Of a stretch of 64,000 nucleotides of DNA, positions 10,477 to 21,972 are shown piece by piece. How positions within the stretch are numbered: position 1 is the stretch's first letter; each line of letters starts with the position of its first letter. Location: contig RHPI01001168.1 of the NCBI GenBank assembly GCA_009103225.1, positions 604,424 to 668,423 of the forward strand. Reading direction: 5' to 3'. A model generated the notes under the pieces. The model did no database searches, was not told where the DNA came from, and saw only the letters and a program-made list of their open reading frames with translations. Source of the DNA: Chlorokybus atmophyticus (lineage: Eukaryota > Streptophyta > Chlorokybophyceae > Chlorokybales > Chlorokybaceae). The translations under genes and the position numbers were made by a program.

Positions 10477-12365
10477 TGGCTGGTGGCAGAGGCAACGTCA
10501 GTCGCGCGGACCCCGTGGGTTGCCTGCCCGCGGAGCTGGTGGCCAGGGTGCTGGCGGCGGTGGTGGCAGCGGCGGCGACGGGGTCAGGGGGAGCGGCGGA
10601 GGCGGGGAGGACGCTGGCGAGGGCGGCGTGCGTCAGGTGAGGAACGCAGGGGAAGGGTGTGGTGTGGTGTGGTGCGGGTTGTCAATTGTGTGTGGAAGGG
10701 TGTGGTGATGCATTAGAGAGTGCACAGCTTCACCACATGGGATGAGTCGGATACGCACACACTTGTTGTACCACAGTTGATTTGATTTGATAGCAAATGA
10801 TACTTAGCAAGTAAGACATAATGCAAAGTGTGAGTGATGTTTGTTCATGTTGGCGGATTTGTAGCCGTGCGTGGCGAGCAATTGCGGAAGACGAGGCGTT
10901 GTGGCAGCCGCTGTGCGCCCTCGACTGGCCCGCCTTGCAACAGGTATACATTCGTTCAGCCTTGCACAGACCACAACAGCTCAACAACACACACAAACCA
11001 CAATTATGATAGAATGCAACAGCACACGAAGCACGACATGCACGCAAAGAATCCGTATGCTGTGTTGCACCTATAATATGTCCGTTATGTTGCTACTTGC
11101 TTGTCAGGACGATCACAGCATTGTGTCACGTCGTATCGTTCTGCATGACTGGATACCAACAGTTTCTTTGTACTCAACAAAACGCAACACAACAGTGTGC
11201 AATGCACCTCAACCCAACACAACGCATCCACTCACGCACTCCCCCAGGAGTGCGCGGCTTCGTGTGCGCAAAGGACATATGCGGGATGGTGCAGCCGTGG
11301 AGCGGCGGGCAACCCATCTTCGCGAACAAGAAGGTGGAATATGTTGGCCAACCCGTCGGTCTTATACTCGCGGACACGTCAGCGTTGGCGCAAGAGGCCG
11401 CGGCGATGGTCAACGTTGTTTACGTGGACACGCCTCCCTCCGCGCTTTCACCAATCCTCTCCTTGTCCGCTGCGCGTGCAGCAGAGTCGTTCTTTACTGA
11501 CCCAACATTAGCCTCAATGGGCGTTGTGTCGCACGGGCACGCTGCTGAAGCCCTGCGAGACGCAGAGTACGTGTTGAAAGGCGTGTGCACCACGCCACCG
11601 CAGCAGCACTTCTATCTGGAGCCGCAGGTGGCGCTCGCCGCGTGGGACGAGGGTGCGGGCGAAGAGAGCGTGTTGAGGGTGTGGTCCAGTACGCAGTCTA
11701 TCGATGCCGTCCAGAACGCCGTCGCGAAGGTCGTCGGCGTCCCCGCGAAGAACGTGTGCGTGACATGCCGAAGGCTCGGCGGTGGGTTCGGAGGGAAGAC
11801 CTCGTGGCCGATGTATATCGCGGCTGCCGCGGCCGTCGCTGCGGAAAAGCTTCACGTGCCCGTACGNAGGGAGAGAGAAAGGGAGTGGGCGGAACCAAGA
11901 CTAACGTGGCATGTTGTGAGGAAGGCGACGGGGAAGGTGGGTACGGTGATGGGTGTGGTGGTGGTGGTGGTGGTGGTGTGAGTGATTGTTGGGTTATTGC
12001 TTGCCAGGTGGCTTGTTTAATGGACGCGAGGGCGGTGTTCCCGAGGCTGTTAGGCATGTTGGGTCCGCAGCTGAGAGGGGAGTACAGGCCGCTCACGTGC
12101 TCGCAGGACTTGCCTTCACTACACCAAACACTCCGCATACAAGTAAGACCCACAGAGCTGTACATGTTGGGTATGTTGCCGTGTGCGTGTGCGCGTGACA
12201 CAACATGTCCACGTGCAGGCCGAGGCGTTCTTTGATGTGCGGGACTACGAGAGCTGGCCGACGGTGTGCTCGGCGCTGCACCTGCAGGTTACCGCAAAGG
12301 AGGAGGCCGTGTCGTGGGGACTCATGGCTGCCCTGCTCGAGGAACTCCCGCTCACTTGGTGCTGA
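10477..12365 (+). CDS. F-box protein, gene model broken by an assembly insert
   Basis: The first exon (10477 to about 10637) encodes LPAELVARVLAAV and ends in ARAACV. The next exon (about 10864-10941) continues SRAWRAIAEDEALWQPLC. Together these form a typical F-box: Leu-Pro start, Cys-x-x-W core and a trailing L-W. F-box proteins bridge substrates to SKP1-cullin ubiquitin ligases. Downstream exons in compatible phase 0 lie at about 12009-12140 (starting VACLMDARAVFPRLL) and 12218-12365 (ending LLEELPLTWC then stop). No C-terminal substrate-binding repeat is recognised. Between these halves sits an exact copy of an aldehyde oxidase exon (11244-11866) followed by a single N, so one or more real F-box exons may be missing. 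The two ends could belong to one gene (favoured by phase and spacing) or to two. Confidence 0.6.
11244..11866 (+). pseudogene. Exact 623-base copy of aldehyde oxidase exon (5368-5990), likely misassembly
   Basis: Bases 11244-11866 match 5368-5990 with constant offset 5876 and no difference seen; the translated frames are identical in all reading frames inspected. The copy begins and ends inside the exon, with no splice sites at its borders, and stops exactly at an N (11867). It has the GGGFGGK motif but cannot make a functional enzyme alone. A gap-filling or scaffolding error is the simplest explanation. A very recent segmental insertion is the alternative. Confidence 0.85.
11867..11867. other. 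Single ambiguous base (N), assembly join
   Basis: A lone N separates the copied aldehyde oxidase segment from unrelated GAGA-rich sequence. It marks a contig join or gap-closing point. Confidence 0.95.
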
Positions 12366-12634
12366 TACGCGTAAAGACAACAACCACATACATGGCGTGT
12401 GCGTGCGTGTTTTTGCACGCACGCGTGTGTACATATGTACATGTAGAGTGTAGGAGTACGTACGTATGTAGACTGTGCTTGAGCGATGATGAATTAAGGC
12501 TCAACCAACAATAAGTCGCTCGCGTGTTTGAGTGGTTGAATTGAGCAGCTTCATCCAGCAACGGGGGGACCGTTACGGTCACGGTCAACGCGTGCCTTTT
12601 GCACAGTCTTACTCAACACAACACATCCTCAGTC

Positions 12635-15600
12635 TCAACAGTGTTCCGAGCTAGCCCCCCCCGCCCTCGCGAGTGCCGCCGCGAGTGCGACGCGCGTCTC
12701 TTGTATACCAAACCATGCGACGGTGGACCCGCGGTAGTAGCGGTGGTCCGCGGCGGACTCGGGGTAGATCAGGCGTCGCTGCGATAGAGGGACCTCGCGC
12801 ATGGGGACGCCCGCAGCGAGCCAGCGGGAGAGAAGCTCGGGACGCGGCACGCAGAGAGCGTGAGTGGCGCCGCACGCGTCTTTGGTGGCGCGGAGACAGA
12901 GGGAGAGGAGGAGGGCCTGAGAGCAACGAGTGTAACAGACACGATGTTGAGCAAGTTGCAAGGGAATGCGATGGCCTTCGTGTGAAGTGATGTGTACCGG
13001 ACACCGTGCGTGTAACCTGATAGTGGGTGGGTGTGGATATGTGGATGCATGTGGGTGATAGTATGGGCTTTGCCTGTACCTGGGATACCAGCAGTCGGTC
13101 TATTGGAGGGGCCTGCGGTGTGCTTCTCGGTATCTGCAGACCCCACAGCTCCACCACGCCCTCGTACGCGTGTTGCTGGTTTGGGTCCTCGCCCCACGGG
13201 TCCTCATCCAGTTCCCACACGCATGTGCGCACGTACTGCGTCCCCTCTGTCGCCATCAAGCACCCAACTGAGAAACAAACAAGACGACGGTGTTGAGCAT
13301 GCGCACGAGCAGATGCATACTCGTGTGCGTGTGCGCGCGCGCGTGAGTGGGTGTGGGCATGCTTGCGCATGCGCAAGGTTTTGGTTCTATGGTGCTGCGT
13401 AATGTATCCACACAACAGCAAATCATCCTCACAAGCAGCCATACATGGAATCCACCAAGACATACCGAGTGCATCCCCATGCGACGTGGCGCGTGCAACA
13501 ATATACACCCCCTTGTCCCCAAATCCATCCCCAGCTGTTCCCAGGAGTGCCGCGACGGCTGGGTCGTCGCGCCCCACCGCGTTCAACGTCAATTGCACGC
13601 CGTCAGGAAGCCACAGCACCAGCGGGGAAGCCGTCTGAGAATTGATAAACACACGTGAGGGAGAGTGTGGGCGTGCGAGTGACGCGACGAGGGCGGGTAT
13701 ACACACCTCTTTAGGGGAGGTGAGAGGGCTTTGGGAAAGTGTCTCGGTAGCGAAGCCTTCTCCGTTGCGTGTGCACGACTGTGCTCTCGTGTTGTTGTTG
13801 TTGTTGTTGATGTTGTCTTCACGACCGCTCGTGCACGGGCTCTCGCACACCGTTACACACAAGGCCGGAGAGCTCACACAGACCGTTCTGCAGTCGATTG
13901 GCACTAGTGACTGCTTTGATGTTGGCTGCTCGGGTTTATGGCCATGTTGTGTCTTTCGCGTACACGAAGCATGAGGAGACACAACTTGCTGAGCCGGTGG
14001 AGGAGACAACGGACTGCGCACAGAGGAAGGGGACGAACAGGGAGAAGAACACAACGTTGTCCCGCCGCCGCGCGCGCGCCGCGCAGTATCATACTGCTCC
14101 CTACGCGCACGTGGACTCTTTACCCCTCTCTCTCTCTCATCGCATCGCTGCGTGTTCGCGCGTGTCGTCGACCGACTCAACAACTCGCAATACGACGGTC
14201 CCGCCTCCTCCGGCACGCGCATCACCTCTCCTTCAGGTGACGGCCTGTCCGTCCTGTTGGAGTAGACGGCGTTGCGTACGCGGCTGGCGTGCGACGCGTA
14301 CTTGAGCGTGTTGTGAGTCTCGTCGAAGTCCAACTCGGAGGGACTCACGCAAGCGATCAGGACGGTGCGGGCGTTGCCGCCCAGACTGTCCTGCAAAGCC
14401 CTGGAAAAGGAGAGCTGTGGGTTCGAGAGAAAGAAGACACGGCGACGCTGCGTGTGCGCGCGCGTGCACGCGCATGTACATGTTTGGGTGTGTACTTGCA
14501 AGCATGCAAGCACGTTTGCATGTACATGCACACTTGTATGTGTAGCAACCATATTGTAGGCACAAGCGTGTGCATGTGCGTGTGTGCGCATGCGCGTGTG
14601 GTCATGTGCATGTGTGTGCATATCTGCGCACATGGGCATATCTGCATGTTTGCCTATTGCACACACCTGCACCTATATGTGGGTGGGTGCATCTTGCTCA
14701 TTGCTCAACCCACCCACCTCGTGAGTTTGCTGCTTCGATACGGTATGTGCGCCGCCCTCTTCCTCTCCCCGTACTCGCTGCACTCCGCGAGCGCGTTGAT
14801 CACGTTCCCCAACGCAAGCAGCCCCGCGTTGATATGCGAAGCCTCCCTCAACGCGTCGCCCGTCACGCCACTCCGCTTCACGCGTTCAGAACCCGCCAAG
14901 TCCACAAGCTGAAGTTTCGCAAAGGAGGTGTGGGTGTGTGTGACCAACACCTCGATGGTGAATATGGCGTGGGAGCGGCTGCTGCTGTCGTTCAGGCGCG
15001 TGGTGGCGGTCATGCGGGAGAGGGAGGAGCGAGCGAAGAAGGAGAGGAGGTCGTGTTGGGTGGAGACCACGTGACGGCGGAGACCGGATACGCCGCCGAT
15101 GCCGCCTTCAAGGAATGTCAAAGATCTGAGAGGAGAGAGGATGGGCAGAAACGTCAGCATGATGAGCATGTTGGGGAGACGACACACGCACGGGTTGACA
15201 GACAGACACACCGAGACATACGTGCACGCACACGCGCACAGAGACATGCATGCACCCGCACAAAAGGAAACAATGCATGCATGCACACGCGCACATGCGA
15301 GCATGTGCACACATACGCACACCAGGCCACCTGCTGGGTGTGGAAGGGCACGCCAGATCATGCAGCTCCTCATTGTATATCTGCGCCGCGCTAGCGGTGA
15401 GCACGACCTCCGCGCACTCGCCGCTCTCCTTCTGTAACACATCACATCCGACACGTCACACTCATGCCCTCAACAACAACCCAACAACACCCACCCACTC
15501 AACATGTCGTCATCCTCACCCGCTCACTGGCGATGGTGCAAACGGCCCTCACTACCCGCTGCAACAGACCCTCGTCGCACACGCCATCGCGCGTGGGTCC

Positions 15601-16396
15601 ACCCGCCATCGTGTGCGTCTTGCCCGAGCCCTGTTGGAGGGTTCGGGTGGGTGTGTCGGCACATGTTGTGCGTGTGCATGTGTGTGCGTGTGCATGTGTT
15701 TGCTTACTGTTTGGCCGTATGCTAGGATGGTTGCGTTGAACCCGTCAAATAGGCCGGCCACGAGTGGCGCGATGCACTCGTCGTATATGTGGCCCTAAAC
15801 AACAGTGAACACTTGTGGGCTTTAACCTCTTAACTGCGTGGTTTGCGCTGTGCGAATGCTGAGTGTGTGTGTGTCCCTACTGTGGTGTGGTGGGGGCCGA
15901 AGCAAGATCCAAACGGGAAGGAGCGATGAGACACATGCAGCTGCAGATGAGCCTGCATAACACAACTTTCTGTACTACGTTGCAGTAGTCGGCACTCGTT
16001 TGACCCACCATAACAGACGATACTGCACAACATGCTTCGTGCGTGCGTGCATGTGCAATGCTCCACCCACCCACCCACCCACCCACTCACCTCGTTGTCC
16101 ACAGGTCGCAGCACCACCCCCTTCCGCGTCACCGCCACGCACTCCCTCGCCCCCGCCCCCTCCTCCCGCTCCGACATCGGCCGCACCCGGACGCACGTCC
16201 GGACGTCGCCGTCGGGATCCGCGCCCTGCTCGCGCCAAGACTTGGAAGGGGGGGAGGAGTGGCGGGCGGGAGCGGGTGATGAGGGGACGGACCTGATGGG
16301 GAATGGGGGAGGTGTCAAGTGCGTTGTTGATTGCGAGAGAGTGTGCTGTAGTACTCCGATCCCATGCTTTGAGTATGCGCGCATGCGTGTGGGCAT
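12635..16396 (-). CDS. Kinesin-4-like motor protein with unrecognised C-terminal region
   Basis: This microtubule motor has its motor domain at the N-terminus. In minus-strand order, an exon ending near 16100 has [12 protein letters not shown]. One near 15890-15930 has FPFGSCFGP. One at about 15705-15780 ends ILAYGQT, and the next (about 15540-15640) starts GSGKTHTM, so an intron splits the P-loop. Later exons give [12 protein letters not shown], then [13 protein letters not shown] (switch I), [16 protein letters not shown] (switch II) and [10 protein letters not shown]. The motor closes with [20 protein letters not shown] and LNTLKYA-like [14 protein letters not shown] near 14300. GNVINALAE is typical of kinesin-4 (KIF4/FRA1) relatives. 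A Ser/Arg/Pro-rich linker follows, then exons near 13520-13635, 13140-13260 and 12635-12920 with no known domain and little coiled coil. That is unusual for kinesin-4 members, which have long stalks. The tail could belong to a separate gene. Introns are full of TG/CA runs. Confidence 0.85.
14440..14660. repeat. Intronic TGTG/GCGC low-complexity tract in kinesin gene
   Basis: The intron splitting the kinesin motor between the SSKLT and QDSLGG exons is dominated by GTGTGC, CATGTGC and GCGCGC runs, like those in the aldehyde oxidase introns. Confidence 0.75.
15178..15330. repeat. Intronic CACA/GCGC low-complexity tract in kinesin gene
   Basis: The intron downstream (minus strand) of the exon encoding IYNEELHDL is an alternating purine-pyrimidine tract rich in CACACA and ATGCATGCA. 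Confidence 0.75.
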
Positions 16397-17374
16397 GCGA
16401 AAAAGCGTGCGTGCGTGCGTGCGTTGCGTTGCGTTGGTATGCTGTCAATTGAACAGCCAAGAAGTCAGTAGATTCACAATGACAGCTGTATCTGCTCTTT
16501 GAGACACGCTGCTTGCAAGTGCACGATCGCTTCACGCCAGACAGCATGTCACTGGCACGCACGATGTGGCTTGTTGAGCACCATAAAACCCAGCAGCAGT
16601 CGACTCACCATGATACTTGAAATGCATTGCGAAGTGTATCTACCTTGCTGGCGGTGCTGATGAAGGTCGGGACTGTCCGCCAGCATAGTGCATGGGTACC
16701 CGACCCATATGTGGCCCCACCAACTCACCGCAACAGTCAACACAACGATACCATAATCAACACACTTTTCCGAGAGCTATACACGTCCCTTATGATTGTC
16801 CGTTGTGAATTACGCTTGAACCCTTGTGGTGTGATGTCGCACAAGATACCGCACAACAGCAGAACAGATCAATCGGGCACACACAAGACAAGAGAGAGCC
16901 AGCATCAGCTGCGACTAAGTGACTACAAAAGCCAATGCCTCTGTATGTGTGGGTTCAACAATGTGCATCGCAGAGAGAAGTGAAAAGGTGGGAACACACA
17001 CATTGCGAGCTCTACTACTCTGCTTACACACAGACACCGCCGTGCCACAGGACTTGCGCGGCAGCAAATTTTTTAAATAATAATCCTGTCTGTGTCTTGT
17101 AGTCAAAGCTTGCGCCGACCGTCCGATGACGCTGATTGCCGGCGCGGATGCGACCGACGTTCGACAGTGCGTCGTTGACTTAAGCTGTATCAGCGCTAAA
17201 AGGCGAATTGAAGGTGTCATCATGGGTCCCTGAACCGACGGCGTTGCCCCTCATGTTACGAGTCATCAATGAGTCATCATCAGGTTACGCGGGTCGTCTG
17301 CCGTTGGAGGGCGGATGGGATGCACGCTATGAACAGAAAGCGGCAAAAGTGAGTTTGCGGGGAAGCTCCTGTGT
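16397..17374. other. Intergenic DNA between kinesin start and tRNA
   Basis: No gene-like frame or family motif is seen. The region should include the kinesin promoter near 16400-16700. An AAAA run at 17345-17348 is the TTTT of the tRNA gene's likely Pol III terminator. Confidence 0.5.
17345..17348 (-). terminator. Likely Pol III terminator of initiator tRNA
   Basis: A TTTT run on the minus strand lies about 27 bases past the tRNA 3' end. It is the first such run and is short, so this is a modest call. Confidence 0.45.
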
Positions 17375-17446
17375 TATCGGAGCTTGGTTTCGATCCAAGG
17401 ACCTGTGGGTTATGGGCCCACCACGCTTCCACTGCGCCACTCCGAT
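17375..17446 (-). tRNA. Initiator tRNA-Met (CAU)
   Basis: The 72-base minus-strand sequence folds as a complete cloverleaf with no intron. The acceptor arm ATCGGAG pairs with CTCCGAT and is followed by discriminator A. The anticodon arm is GTGGG-CCCATAA-CCCAC with anticodon CAT. The T arm is CTTGG-ATCGAAA-CCAAG. The A1:U72 pair, the three G:C pairs of the anticodon stem and the AUCGAAA T loop (A at position 54) are hallmarks of eukaryotic cytosolic initiator tRNAs rather than elongator or organellar ones. CCA is not encoded, as expected. It starts cytosolic translation. Confidence 0.97.
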
Positions 17447-17876
17447 GCGCATAGCACAACATGCATAATTGCTTATTTTTGGCTGTTTATCAAAGGACGC
17501 AGAAAATCATGTCGCATAGCTCCATTGCCTGACGTCCTTGTTGCCTTGTTGGGCTACTTGTGCTGAGTCACCCCAAGTTGGTGCTTGAAGTCGTATCAAT
17601 GTCATGCAACATGCCTTCAAGGCTGTCTCCCACAGCGATTAACCACAAACGCATGCACCGCCGCCCACTGACGTCACGCCAGCCTCTTATGCATGCAACA
17701 CCATGCCCGCAGCTATCAACACCAGCATGCAACTTTAAAAACAAATACCCCGGTTCTCCGTCGGATCTACCTCACACGTACTGTATTACAAGTTACATAT
17801 AATACTCTGCACAAAATCCCAGCGCCAGCGCCAAGTGCAGTAGCGCAGCCCAACCCGCATGTTGTTGGTATGTCCG
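17447..17876. other. Intergenic DNA between initiator tRNA and UbiA gene 3' end
   Basis: No coding signal is visible. The segment nearest 17876 would contain the 3' UTR of the minus-strand UbiA gene. Confidence 0.5.
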
Positions 17877-20235
17877 TCATGAAAAGACGCCAAATCCAAC
17901 TATTAGGCCAAAGGAGATGGGAAGCATCGACGAGCTCACAGCTTTGCTCAGCACGTCGCTTGGGAACCCTGTGTTGTCAACAATAGGGTGAGACAATAGT
18001 GCATGCTGTGTTGAGTGACGCAACAACGCAAAGCATACACACGCACACGTATGCAAAGACGCTGCGCACGCACGCACGCACGCACGCACAGACGAAGACA
18101 AGTACTACTGTCGCCAGTACCTCACTTGCAAATATCGACCACGGCGATGCAACACATGTACGCACGCACACGCACACAACAGCCCACCCCCACCCCTACC
18201 TTTCTGATAGATCTCCACCGCGCTCGCATACAGCGGCACGAGCGCTCCCGCCATGCACGCCGAGAACGCGATCGTTGCCGGTCCGTACGCCGCCACCATC
18301 ACGGTCACGATCCCCAGCATGACCACCGCGGCGAGTAACCCTCCCCTTTGACCGAACAACACGGGCAGAGTCTTGACGCCCGACAAGCGGTCGCCCTCGA
18401 TGTCGTTCAGGTCCATCAGCACCTCGCGGAACATGATGGTGAGGAAGGTGAAGGAGGAGGGGAGGACCAGCTTGGAGAGGGAGGAGGGGCCACCTGAGGG
18501 GGGAGTTGGGGTCAGTGTGGGGTATTGGGTGTGGGGTCTTAGAGGTGTTGGGGGAAGCGGAAGGGGAGTCTGATGTGGGCGCGTGGTGCGATGGGTTACT
18601 GTTGTGTCCTAGTGCGAGTATGGAAGTTCGAGGGAAAGCATGTCGGGAGGAAAACAATAGTGGTGATGATGATAACGGTGTTACCAATAACGACAGCAGT
18701 CATGAAAACGAAAATGATAATCATAATAGTTAAAATCAGGTAAACAGTTTAACCCTTGAGAGTGTGAGTGTTTGTACCTGCAACGAGTCCTCCTGCGAGT
18801 ATGGCGCACGCGACCGTTGTTGCCACGGCTGCATTCTTGAGTAGCGGTATCCGTTTCAGTAGCGGCGTGTACACGTACGTGACCATGGCTGCTGTGGACA
18901 CGAGTAGTCGCGCCGCGCGTAGGTCGAGCCACGAGGTCGCGAAGAGCGTGACGGCGAACGCCGTGGCGGAGGTGAGTAACGCACCCTCCGCGCCAACGGT
19001 ACCGCGGACAAGAGGCTTGCCGGGAGCGTTCACGCCGTCCGCGCCGGAACGGTAGTCGAAGTAGTCGTTGAGGATGTTGGCGGCGCAGGTGATCATCGCG
19101 GAGAGACCGGCGACGACCCACACGGAGGCGTTGCCGAAGACAGCCCTCAGGTTCCTGTGGATGGTGGTGGTGGTGGTGTTGGTCTACTGTGTGCAAGCGC
19201 GTGCATATACTTGCCTGCGCACACACGCACGTGTGTACGTACATGGTGGACACACACGCGTGTATGCACGTCCACGTGCACGTGCATGTGGTATCTGACA
19301 TGCGATTTGTCCTTGTAAGCACTGCACTAGTCCCTTGCGCAGCTTCATTGGTCCATTACCCACAATAGCAAGCTACCTTGCATTGAGTGCTGCTTGTGTT
19401 GTTATGAGACCACTTGACAATGCTGACTGTGCGCAAGTCACGCTCGCACCAAGTCCTCCAATGTGGATGACTGTGCCAACCAAGCTGTTCCACAACAAAA
19501 ATGGTGTCGTGCAGCAGCGCACCTGCTTGAAAGCCAGGCGCCGAGGAAGACGAGTGTGGCCGATGGGGCGTAGTTGACCAAGCGAGCCATGGCGATATAA
19601 CCTTTCAGCTGCTCCCCTGCATCTGCCGCCACTGTCGCTGCCGTTGTCGCGCTCGTGATGCTCTCACTAGACCCACCACCCACGCCGCCACCGCCGCTAC
19701 TGCTGGCTGCGGCTGTGCATACCGTCATTGCACGCCTACTGCAGATTACGAACACTTGGTATGCGTATGTGTACGTGTATGTACGTAGATGTATGTTCGT
19801 GAACACGCAGTCTTGTGTTGCTGTGTGACTGTTGTGTGTACACAGCCAGCACCAGCTTGACGACAACCAGCTGTTCACGCAAGTAGAATACAATACTTAT
19901 CCTGTTGTGCACTGCTGTGGGAACTGCAAAGGTTGCAGATGGCACCAAGTTCTTGTGTAGAGTCACAGTTGACAGCATCATACACAGGCGGGGGGATAAA
20001 GTGACCAAGGCACCTACCTGTGTGAAGGTAGACCCGAGTCTTGTTCTCTAAGTTTAGGCGCTTTGCACCTTCTCCCAGCGAAGCTCCATCTCAGAGTGGG
20101 CGGCGGCGGCAGACAAGAGCAACGCCGCCGCCGACCAGGAGAGGCACGAGGACAACTCCGCAACAGCAGCGGCGGCGTTGCTATCGCCGCCGCTGGCGTC
20201 AACGCCACAGCTACCATGGCAGAAAACTCAGACAA
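17877..20235 (-). CDS. UbiA-family prenyltransferase, probably plastid-targeted
   Basis: This membrane enzyme family transfers a prenyl chain to an aromatic or other acceptor during quinone, tocopherol, chlorophyll or prenyl-lipid synthesis. Exon 1 (start 20235 or Met at 20217) is Ala/Arg/Ser-rich like a plastid transit peptide. The second exon (about 19550-19740) holds a first membrane span, LVNYAPSATLVFLGAWL. The central exon (about 18778-19156) contains the first Asp-rich motif NDYFDYRSGADGVN followed by APGKPLVRG. The next (about 18206-18493) has the second motif, DLNDIEGDRLSG then KTLPVLFG. The last exon (17877-17981) ends with a span in MLPISFGLIVGFGVFS. Both Mg-diphosphate motifs are intact and several hydrophobic helices are visible. 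The substrate cannot be assigned: the motifs are nearer to MenA/DGGGP-synthase-like members than to homogentisate prenyltransferase or chlorophyll synthase. The exon junctions keep frame, for example QK-G-FPSD at the last one. Confidence 0.85.
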
Positions 20236-21387
20236 AGGCTACTTCCGCCTCTCCTCCGCCGCCGCCGCTGCGCGCGGATTGGTGTCGATGCCCCGGTCGC
20301 TGGCGGTGTCGTTGCGGTTGTGGGTGGGAACACACACATCACACTGCTCAGTTGTGCGCACCCGCCACACGTCGCGAATCCACGTCAGCCGCGCCTCTCA
20401 AACATTAAGACGACGCTCCGTGCCAGATGCATGCAGGCTTATGGCGCCGTGTAAGATAGCAGCACAGTATCTGATTATCTGTAGGCCAGATGCATTCCAA
20501 TAGCAAGCATCAGCACCAAGCACCAGCACAGCAATGACTCTTATAGCAAGGGCATTGCAAGACTATATCTATGTGCACCGCCTTATTAAGTGCGTGCAAG
20601 TGGGGTTTGGGAGGGGGGAGGGACAACCAACTAATTAACATGCGGAAAGCAGCGCCAGACGGTACAGTATGTCATTCGTCTAGCCCACGACACTAGAATA
20701 GGCCTACTCCGCCATAAGGTTTTACTGATTGTGAAAGTTGATCTCAAGTAGTACTTATCCTAAAAGTGCTATTATAAGGGTATTTACTCAACATATTTCA
20801 AACAGCGTAATTAACATTTGCTCACGTATAATTACGCAACTCTTGTCACATGCATAATTTAAATTGTTTACACACTGAACTTTGATGATGCTAAATGCTT
20901 CATAAAGTTATTTGTATACATCGCTCCTTTCATGGGTCTCACACTATGCCACATGCAAGCACACATGACAATCCACTGCAGTCCCTAAAGCACAACCCGC
21001 CCACGCAGAGCTGAATTCATCAGCATGATTGTTGTTACAATGCATACAAGTACATCATAAGATGTGTGATGCAAGTGAGTAAAGTTGCAAAGCTTATAAC
21101 TACATATAATATAATGTCGTCGTCCATGTTGCCGTTGTGCATACCGCAGCCGCTCTGCACCAGGGCCTTACATATGCCTATGAGATGTCGATGTACTGCG
21201 TGCTAGCTGCTTACTTTTTGCCCCGAGGGCAAAGCCTGCTATTTCAGGGCCGAATCTTAGAGTCATAGGTCTTGCTGAGAGTGAGCTGCATATAAAGCTA
21301 TGCCTTGGCCCTCATGCAATTCATGTCTGCTGCTTGCTTTGTTCGCGCACATTGTTAACATCTGATGGCAACAGCAAATTCTAGTAA

Positions 21388-21412
21388 GTAGAGCAAGATT
21401 TGCTTGCTCTAC
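21388..21412. repeat. Short inverted repeat
   Basis: GTAGAGCAAG (21388-21397) is exactly complementary to CTTGCTCTAC (21403-21412), with a 5-base loop. It lies about 55 bases upstream of the repeat element that starts at 21469, next to the sequence shared with 613-636. Confidence 0.7.
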
Positions 21413-21468
21413 ATATCTGCTTGAAATTGCTGTTAGCAACTCTACCATTGGTTGTGCATGATTTATGG

Positions 21469-21972
21469 TGTAACGGGAAGGCACACTGAACAACCACAAA
21501 TCGGCAATAGAAGCAGGAAGTCTTTTTTGGTCGAGTGGGCTGTGACGTTGGTCATCGAGGCTTGAGACCCGGGTTCGATTCCTGCCCCGCACACGACTTC
21601 CGCGGTCGTTGTTTCTCGATCCTGAAACATCATCGTAAATGGTCACTTCATAAGCGTCATCATCGATGGGTTGCGACTTGCCTAACGGCAGTCGCGCCGA
21701 CGTTCAGTCGGCAAGACGCGACCTGCCTGTCGGGATGCGACCTGTGGGGCCGGCAGCGGCGCGCAATGTGCGCGTCGACTAGTACGGGCCCAATTTGGCC
21801 GGTCTTTGGCAGTAGGGCCGGTGACCGACCCTGGGAACAAACCCCTGGGAGTGGGCAGCTGCCAAGGACGTCAGCGTTCTTAAGTGGGGGGAATGTAACG
21901 GGAAGGTATATTAAATTAACCACAAATCGACAATAAAAGCACCAAGTCTATTATGGTCAAGTGGGCTGTGAC
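21469..21972 (+). mobile_element. Small non-coding retroelement, TRIM-like with tRNA-type Pol III boxes
   Basis: Two direct repeats begin TGTAACGGGAAGG and end GTGGGCTGTGAC, at 21469-21546 and 21894-21972, about 80% identical. The second is directly preceded by a purine-rich tract (AAGTGGGGGGAA), as a polypurine tract precedes a 3' LTR. Within and after the first copy lie an A-box match, TGGTCGAGTGG (21528-21538), and a perfect B box, GGTTCGATTCC (21572-21582), at normal tRNA spacing (44 bases start to start). No coding capacity is seen. It is either a TRIM (miniature LTR element) or a SINE with a tRNA-derived head; the acceptor stem does not pair as in a true tRNA. Confidence 0.55.

Noticed and set aside
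10309-10716. Poly-Ala/Arg frame across the GGC repeat
   Set aside because: A shadow of the F-box exon and the GGC microsatellite in another frame.
11097-11981. Second aldehyde oxidase gene
   Set aside because: It is an exact partial copy of the exon at 5368-5990, with no splice sites and an N at its end; treated as an assembly artefact.
12673-12990. Arg-rich plus-strand frame
   Set aside because: It is antisense to the last kinesin exon and arises from GC-rich codons.
21521-21593. Functional tRNA gene
   Set aside because: A and B boxes are present and well spaced, but no 7-base acceptor stem forms in the right place; called as a tRNA-derived element.
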